From positions 1 to 10,634 of the forward strand of contig JAGCTA010000382.1 in NCBI GenBank assembly GCA_017963875.1: 10,634 nucleotides of DNA, written 5' to 3'. The stretch comes from Victivallales bacterium. Lineage in GTDB: Bacteria > Verrucomicrobiota > Lentisphaeria > Oligosphaerales > Oligosphaeraceae. The notes under the pieces were generated by a model, which had not been told where the DNA came from, did not search any database, and worked only from the letters and a program-made list of their open reading frames with translations. Below are positions 8,801 to 10,634 of this stretch, piece after piece; position 1 is the stretch's first letter; every line of letters begins with the position of its first letter. Both the position numbers and the translations under genes were made by a program.

Positions 8801-8965
8801 ATGATGAACATCCAACGTGATTCGATAGCGTCGGAAATTTGGTCGTTCGAGGCTGAAAAGCCCTCGACAGGCATCTATGTCCGTCTGCCGCTACCACTGA
8901 CAAACATTTGGGCGAACTCGCCAGGAAATCTCCCGCGGTTTCTTTGCCATCGCATCCTAGAGTAA
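5876..8965 (+). CDS. Exported DUF4838 protein with N-terminal GH67/GH20-like domain and CBM9-like domain
   Basis: This 1029-aa protein has a Sec signal peptide (MLKK, hydrophobic core, likely cleavage after AVA at residue 18). Residues about 20-150 look like the alpha/beta domain that precedes the catalytic barrel in alpha-glucuronidases and GH20 enzymes (APVQYASEELRDHIKLITGA, 40-59). Residues about 175-500 are the DUF4838 region, with IEDNYHTCECDKC (282-294) containing the family's C-x-C-x2-C motif, and SWDVNSMYFWILANANWNP (448-466). Residues about 590-775 resemble a CBM9-like carbohydrate-binding domain (IVRAFHDDNDLIFGIRA, SNDGEAFCLDI, DGWFAAVRIPI). The rest (about 800-1029) is an unnamed beta-rich region. 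DUF4838 is thought to be glycosidase-like but has no established reaction that I know of. The start has AAGGAG at 7 nt. It is divergent from the esterase operon. Confidence 0.88.
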   Translation: MLKKLIAVFCLTALLAVAELPIVKDGKDLAEIVLPPNSAAPVQYASEELRDHIKLITGAELPIVPSATGKNAIILSVGDKQFADDLKAIDTTDGYAIRQKGNAVYVIGAIPKGVLNGVYKLLFHNTDIIWARPNPEFGTIYTETANLTLTKTDWLDVPKYILRGWQFPGGAAGFPNDIWQFRQGSNWAANHMRNAPESTKYGLIKEHGGGHNLNGIYISGEKYYKDHPEYFPIIKGVRQNPSTTRMRSQLCFKNEEMTAEFIRLVDNFIQKDPDYDTYRIMIEDNYHTCECDKCLAPITLPDGSVITKDDKAFLSTRFFLWLNQIAAHMRAKHPGKRILTFAYFFTETPPKVKVDPIISISYCPIYKNSKFDVLAPENEAVFTRINDWLANTPNVTWREYYGLCASFPRPIDAIAISDWRYMNSKGCVRTYSEMRGDFNGRPFLSEQSWDVNSMYFWILANANWNPFAMDVKQFRRVFLERVYQQAADDVEEFYAIIEKDFIPSPGKSTWNDSPFTNYVKTIVKNNHVKDCDDALNRARSRGLTGKRKIMLDRLCDTFHLTLDESFLRNRFAFHQSATPLEMTSRAFETKPWTKSVKLEDFYAADGSVAPDKTIVRAFHDDNDLIFGIRAYTQPDETLDYGKESFSNDGEAFCLDITTTTDRTTVYYFAFDPAGHKATALPQWSIATQQQSTEKRNSKAPNGKLWTVSTEVLSDGWFAAVRIPIKAVQGDITKGLRIAMTRVRKAQGQPAKAYHFCSAQHSFFNFNSIKHYRKQNFYSSFPGSIMAFKPEDYALPAGERSQAVYNSLRWHSDIIISGQKDETVSFTLIYNQVNKTAADCKDTIALHGPNDITVPLGTFTCNEQFREPKDTKTFTAVLPETGIYRLPLDPGFHGYFFRPSKDLKWALHGSARHNDMILIRPTPRAFKGFFEVPAGVKNFAVEFIGGSGADSEPCPVRIRNPQGEIVKENLNFEMSLMMNIQRDSIASEIWSFEAEKPSTGIYVRLPLPLTNIWANSPGNLPRFLCHRILE

Positions 8966-9118
8966 ACGAAACATATACACACATGAATCCGTGAAGTGGC
9001 GAATGGCGAGGCGAATTCTAGGAAAGTTGAGGGCGCTTATACGACATACGCAACCGAGACTTGACAACGAAATCAGCCGTCAGGTGGTACTTCACGAATT
9101 CAGGACACACCTATCGCC
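8966..9118 (+). other. Intergenic spacer between DUF4838 and GH63-like genes
   Basis: No clear terminator hairpin is present. A triplicated GGCGA occurs at 8998-9014, and a perfect TTGACA at 9061-9066 has no good -10 at 16-18 bp. Whether the downstream gene has its own promoter or is read through from the DUF4838 gene cannot be decided from sequence. Confidence 0.4.
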
Positions 9119-10318
9119 ATGAATACAAAAGACACATTCACCGCCGAAGAAAAAAGACTTATCAAGGCCAAAGTGCCCGAAGTCCGTCAATTGCTGCTCG
9201 ACAACCTTGCGAAATTCACCCACCATCCATTGCCACTTCTGAAATGTGGCGACATCTATAATGGACTCTGGCTTGAGCATAATCAGGACAATTTCTTTTT
9301 GGCGGACTATGCGCCAGAAAACGCCTGGGCCGCCATGGATGCCCTGATTAACTTTCAGCGAGAAGACGGCCTCATTCCATTCCACTTTGGGCTTGGCGAG
9401 CCAGACGATCCCAAGACAACCAGTTTCGGACAGGTCCAATGTGTCTGGGCATTCACGCGTTGCGCGTTGGAAATCGCCAAGAAGACACACCGTCCGCCAG
9501 AGGATTTGCAGCGGCTCTATGACGCAGGCGTACGCTACGACCAGTGGTTTGCCAAATACAGAAACCATGCGGGAACTGGCCTGGCAGAAATGTTCTGCGA
9601 ATATGACACGGGGCACGACAACGATCCGCGCGTCACCGACGACGGCATTCCACGCGCCTGCCCTGGAAAGGATGCCATCAATATGCCAGACCTCCCCATA
9701 ATGCCCGTCCTTTCGGTTGATTTGTCCGCAATGCTCTACGGCAACAGAATTGCACTTGCGGAATTGGCCACCATGTTGGGCAAGACCGCATACGCTGGCT
9801 ATTGGGCGACACGCGCCTCAGAACTCGCCTCCGCCATCGACAAATACCTCTATGATCCCATTGACAATTTCTATTACGACCGCGACACGCGCGGATTCCG
9901 CAAATACCGAACGGAACACATCACGCGTCTGTTCCTCAACCATGTTCTCCCGCAGGCGAGATTCGATTCCATTTACGAACAGCATTTCCTCCAGCAGGGG
10001 AAAGGCTTCTGCGCCCCCTACCCCATCCCCTCCGTCGCCATCGACGATCCGCATTTTGACAAAACGTGTCCAAAGAACAGTTGGGGATGCAATACTCAGG
10101 CACTGACAACGGAACGCGCCATCCTCTGGATGACGCATTATGGCCGCAAGGACGATCTAGTTGAACTGCTTTCACGATGGATGCGAGCGTTCATCAAATA
10201 TGACAGCAAATTCCCACAGGAAATCAATCCCTTTACAGGTGCTCCCATCGGCGATTCAGGAAACTATTGCCCCGCATTGATTATCTTCCTAGAAGCCGCG
10301 AAGGTTATTTTTGGATGA
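9119..10318 (+). CDS. GH63/trehalase-like (MGH1-like) (alpha/alpha)6 glycoside hydrolase, cytoplasmic
   Basis: This 399-aa protein has no signal peptide. The pattern fits clan GH-G-type (alpha/alpha)6 barrels: DNFFLADYAPENAWAAMDAL (57-76); FQREDGLIPF (79-88); FCEYDTGHDNDPRV (159-172), at the place of the acidic GxDxS/DN motif of GH37/GH63; VDLSAMLYGNRIALAELA (200-217); NSWGCNTQALTTERAILWM (320-338), in place of the RGPVWPN-type segment; and FPQEINPFTGAPIGDSGNYC (365-384), in place of the EyYnP-TG segment. Candidate catalytic residues are D167 or D163 as acid and E368 as base. That assignment is by analogy. The product would hydrolyse an oligosaccharide imported into the cytoplasm; the sugar is unknown. 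ATG 9119 is the first start in frame (a TGA lies upstream at 9062-9064) but lacks a Shine-Dalgarno. It follows the DUF4838 gene after 153 bp. Confidence 0.82.
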   Translation: MNTKDTFTAEEKRLIKAKVPEVRQLLLDNLAKFTHHPLPLLKCGDIYNGLWLEHNQDNFFLADYAPENAWAAMDALINFQREDGLIPFHFGLGEPDDPKTTSFGQVQCVWAFTRCALEIAKKTHRPPEDLQRLYDAGVRYDQWFAKYRNHAGTGLAEMFCEYDTGHDNDPRVTDDGIPRACPGKDAINMPDLPIMPVLSVDLSAMLYGNRIALAELATMLGKTAYAGYWATRASELASAIDKYLYDPIDNFYYDRDTRGFRKYRTEHITRLFLNHVLPQARFDSIYEQHFLQQGKGFCAPYPIPSVAIDDPHFDKTCPKNSWGCNTQALTTERAILWMTHYGRKDDLVELLSRWMRAFIKYDSKFPQEINPFTGAPIGDSGNYCPALIIFLEAAKVIFG

Positions 10319-10385
10319 TTTTACTTGTAAACGCTATTCCCAACACTCTATTCCATATAAGGACTGTATTTGCATAGGTCTAGGA

Positions 10386-10415
10386 GACTCTGCAAAGCCT
10401 CCGCAGGAATCAAAT
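10386..10415. repeat. Degenerate partial copy of the 5693 hairpin element
   Basis: The segment GACTCTGCAAAGCCTCCGCA and the following GGAATCAAAT align with GGCTCTGCAAGCCCCCGAAG and GGGCAAAT at 5693-5720, allowing a one- to two-base gap and several substitutions. The block CTCTGCAA is identical in both. The stem has decayed here (only CCT/AGG and an alternative CTGC/GCAG remain) and the other three hairpins are absent. Like the first copy, it sits in the leader region of a plus-strand gene, 32 bp before its ATG. Confidence 0.45.
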
Positions 10416-10447
10416 TTTAGAAAAGATTATAGAAAAGGGTTACAGCA

Positions 10448-10634
10448 ATGACACCATTTGAATTTCTGCTTGCCATTGGAGAGAATTTCGCAGCAGGATT
10501 ATTCGCCGACCCAAATGCCTGTGCCATGATGCGCCACGCAAAGGCAATTGAATGCGCACTTTGCAACAACCGCCTGCCTGATTACAAGGGTACGCGACTG
10601 TATCCCGTCGGCCATAGCGATATCTACAATCCAA
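10448..10634 (+). CDS. 5' end of an unrecognised gene
   Basis: An open frame begins at ATG 10448, 8 nt after AAAAGGG (10433-10439), and runs without a stop to the window end, giving 62 complete codons. The peptide starts MTPFEFLLAIGENFAAGLF, includes an AMMRHAKAIECALCNN stretch with two cysteines, and reaches YPVGHSDIYNP. There is no signal peptide, so a cytoplasmic protein is expected. I do not recognise the family. The same-strand position after the GH63-like enzyme suggests it belongs to the same catabolic group, but the hairpin fragment and 129-bp gap leave room for separate control. A minus-strand frame over the same bases has no homology or ribosome-site support. Confidence 0.6.
   Translation, partial: MTPFEFLLAIGENFAAGLFADPNACAMMRHAKAIECALCNNRLPDYKGTRLYPVGHSDIYNP

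Noticed and set aside
8930..8965. Possible frameshift at the end of the DUF4838 gene (other frame reads GFFAIAS then stop)
   Set aside because: The last eight residues (FLCHRILE) look odd, but both frames end within a few codons of each other and nothing upstream is disrupted, so the evidence is too thin.
9061..9093. Perfect TTGACA upstream of the GH63-like gene as a promoter
   Set aside because: No -10-like hexamer lies 16-18 bp downstream; the nearest, TACTTC at 9088, gives a 21-bp spacer and a poor match.

Overview
The window carries two complete transcription blocks and two cut-off genes. All of them that can be recognised belong to carbohydrate breakdown. I see no rRNA, tRNA, CRISPR array, insertion sequence, transporter or transcription regulator. 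The families present (a DUF4838 protein, a DUF5107/TPR protein, a sialate O-acetylesterase-type protein with an extra C-terminal module, a sugar isomerase/epimerase-type TIM barrel and a GH63/trehalase-like (alpha/alpha)6 enzyme) are typical of glycan-degrading members of the PVC superphylum. Lentisphaerota (Victivallis-like) or Verrucomicrobiota/Planctomycetota relatives seem most likely. That placement is inferred from gene content; there is no marker gene to prove it.

Layout. Positions 2-154 (+) are the last 50 codons of a gene entering from the left, probably the C-terminal beta domain of a GH36-like glycosidase. It converges on a minus-strand block with 28 bp between the stop codons. Read from 5397 down to 183, that block encodes an exported sialate O-acetylesterase-like esterase, a cytoplasmic TIM-barrel sugar isomerase/epimerase and a cytoplasmic DUF5107/TPR protein. 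The gaps are 46 and 36 bp, so it is probably one operon. Positions 5398-5875 are a 478-bp divergent intergenic region. It holds a plausible promoter for the minus operon, an imperfect dyad, a cluster of four short perfect hairpins (5703-5796) that looks like a REP/MITE-type interspersed element, and a TATAAT box plus strong Shine-Dalgarno for the plus-strand gene. On the plus strand follow the exported 1029-aa DUF4838 protein (5876-8965), a 153-bp gap, a cytoplasmic 399-aa GH63/MGH1-like enzyme (9119-10318), a 129-bp gap with a degenerate partial copy of the hairpin element, and the first 62 codons of an unrecognised gene (10448 to the window end).

Working model (inference): the two proteins with signal peptides (esterase and DUF4838 protein) act outside the cytoplasm on an acylated polysaccharide or glycoprotein glycan. 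The three leaderless proteins (GH63-like enzyme, DUF5107 protein, epimerase) handle imported oligosaccharides and monosaccharides inside. The divergent arrangement around 5398-5875 suggests shared control of both halves. The substrate cannot be read from the sequence. The DUF4838 and DUF5107 proteins have, as far as I know, no settled biochemical activity, and the hairpin cluster is the least explained non-coding feature.
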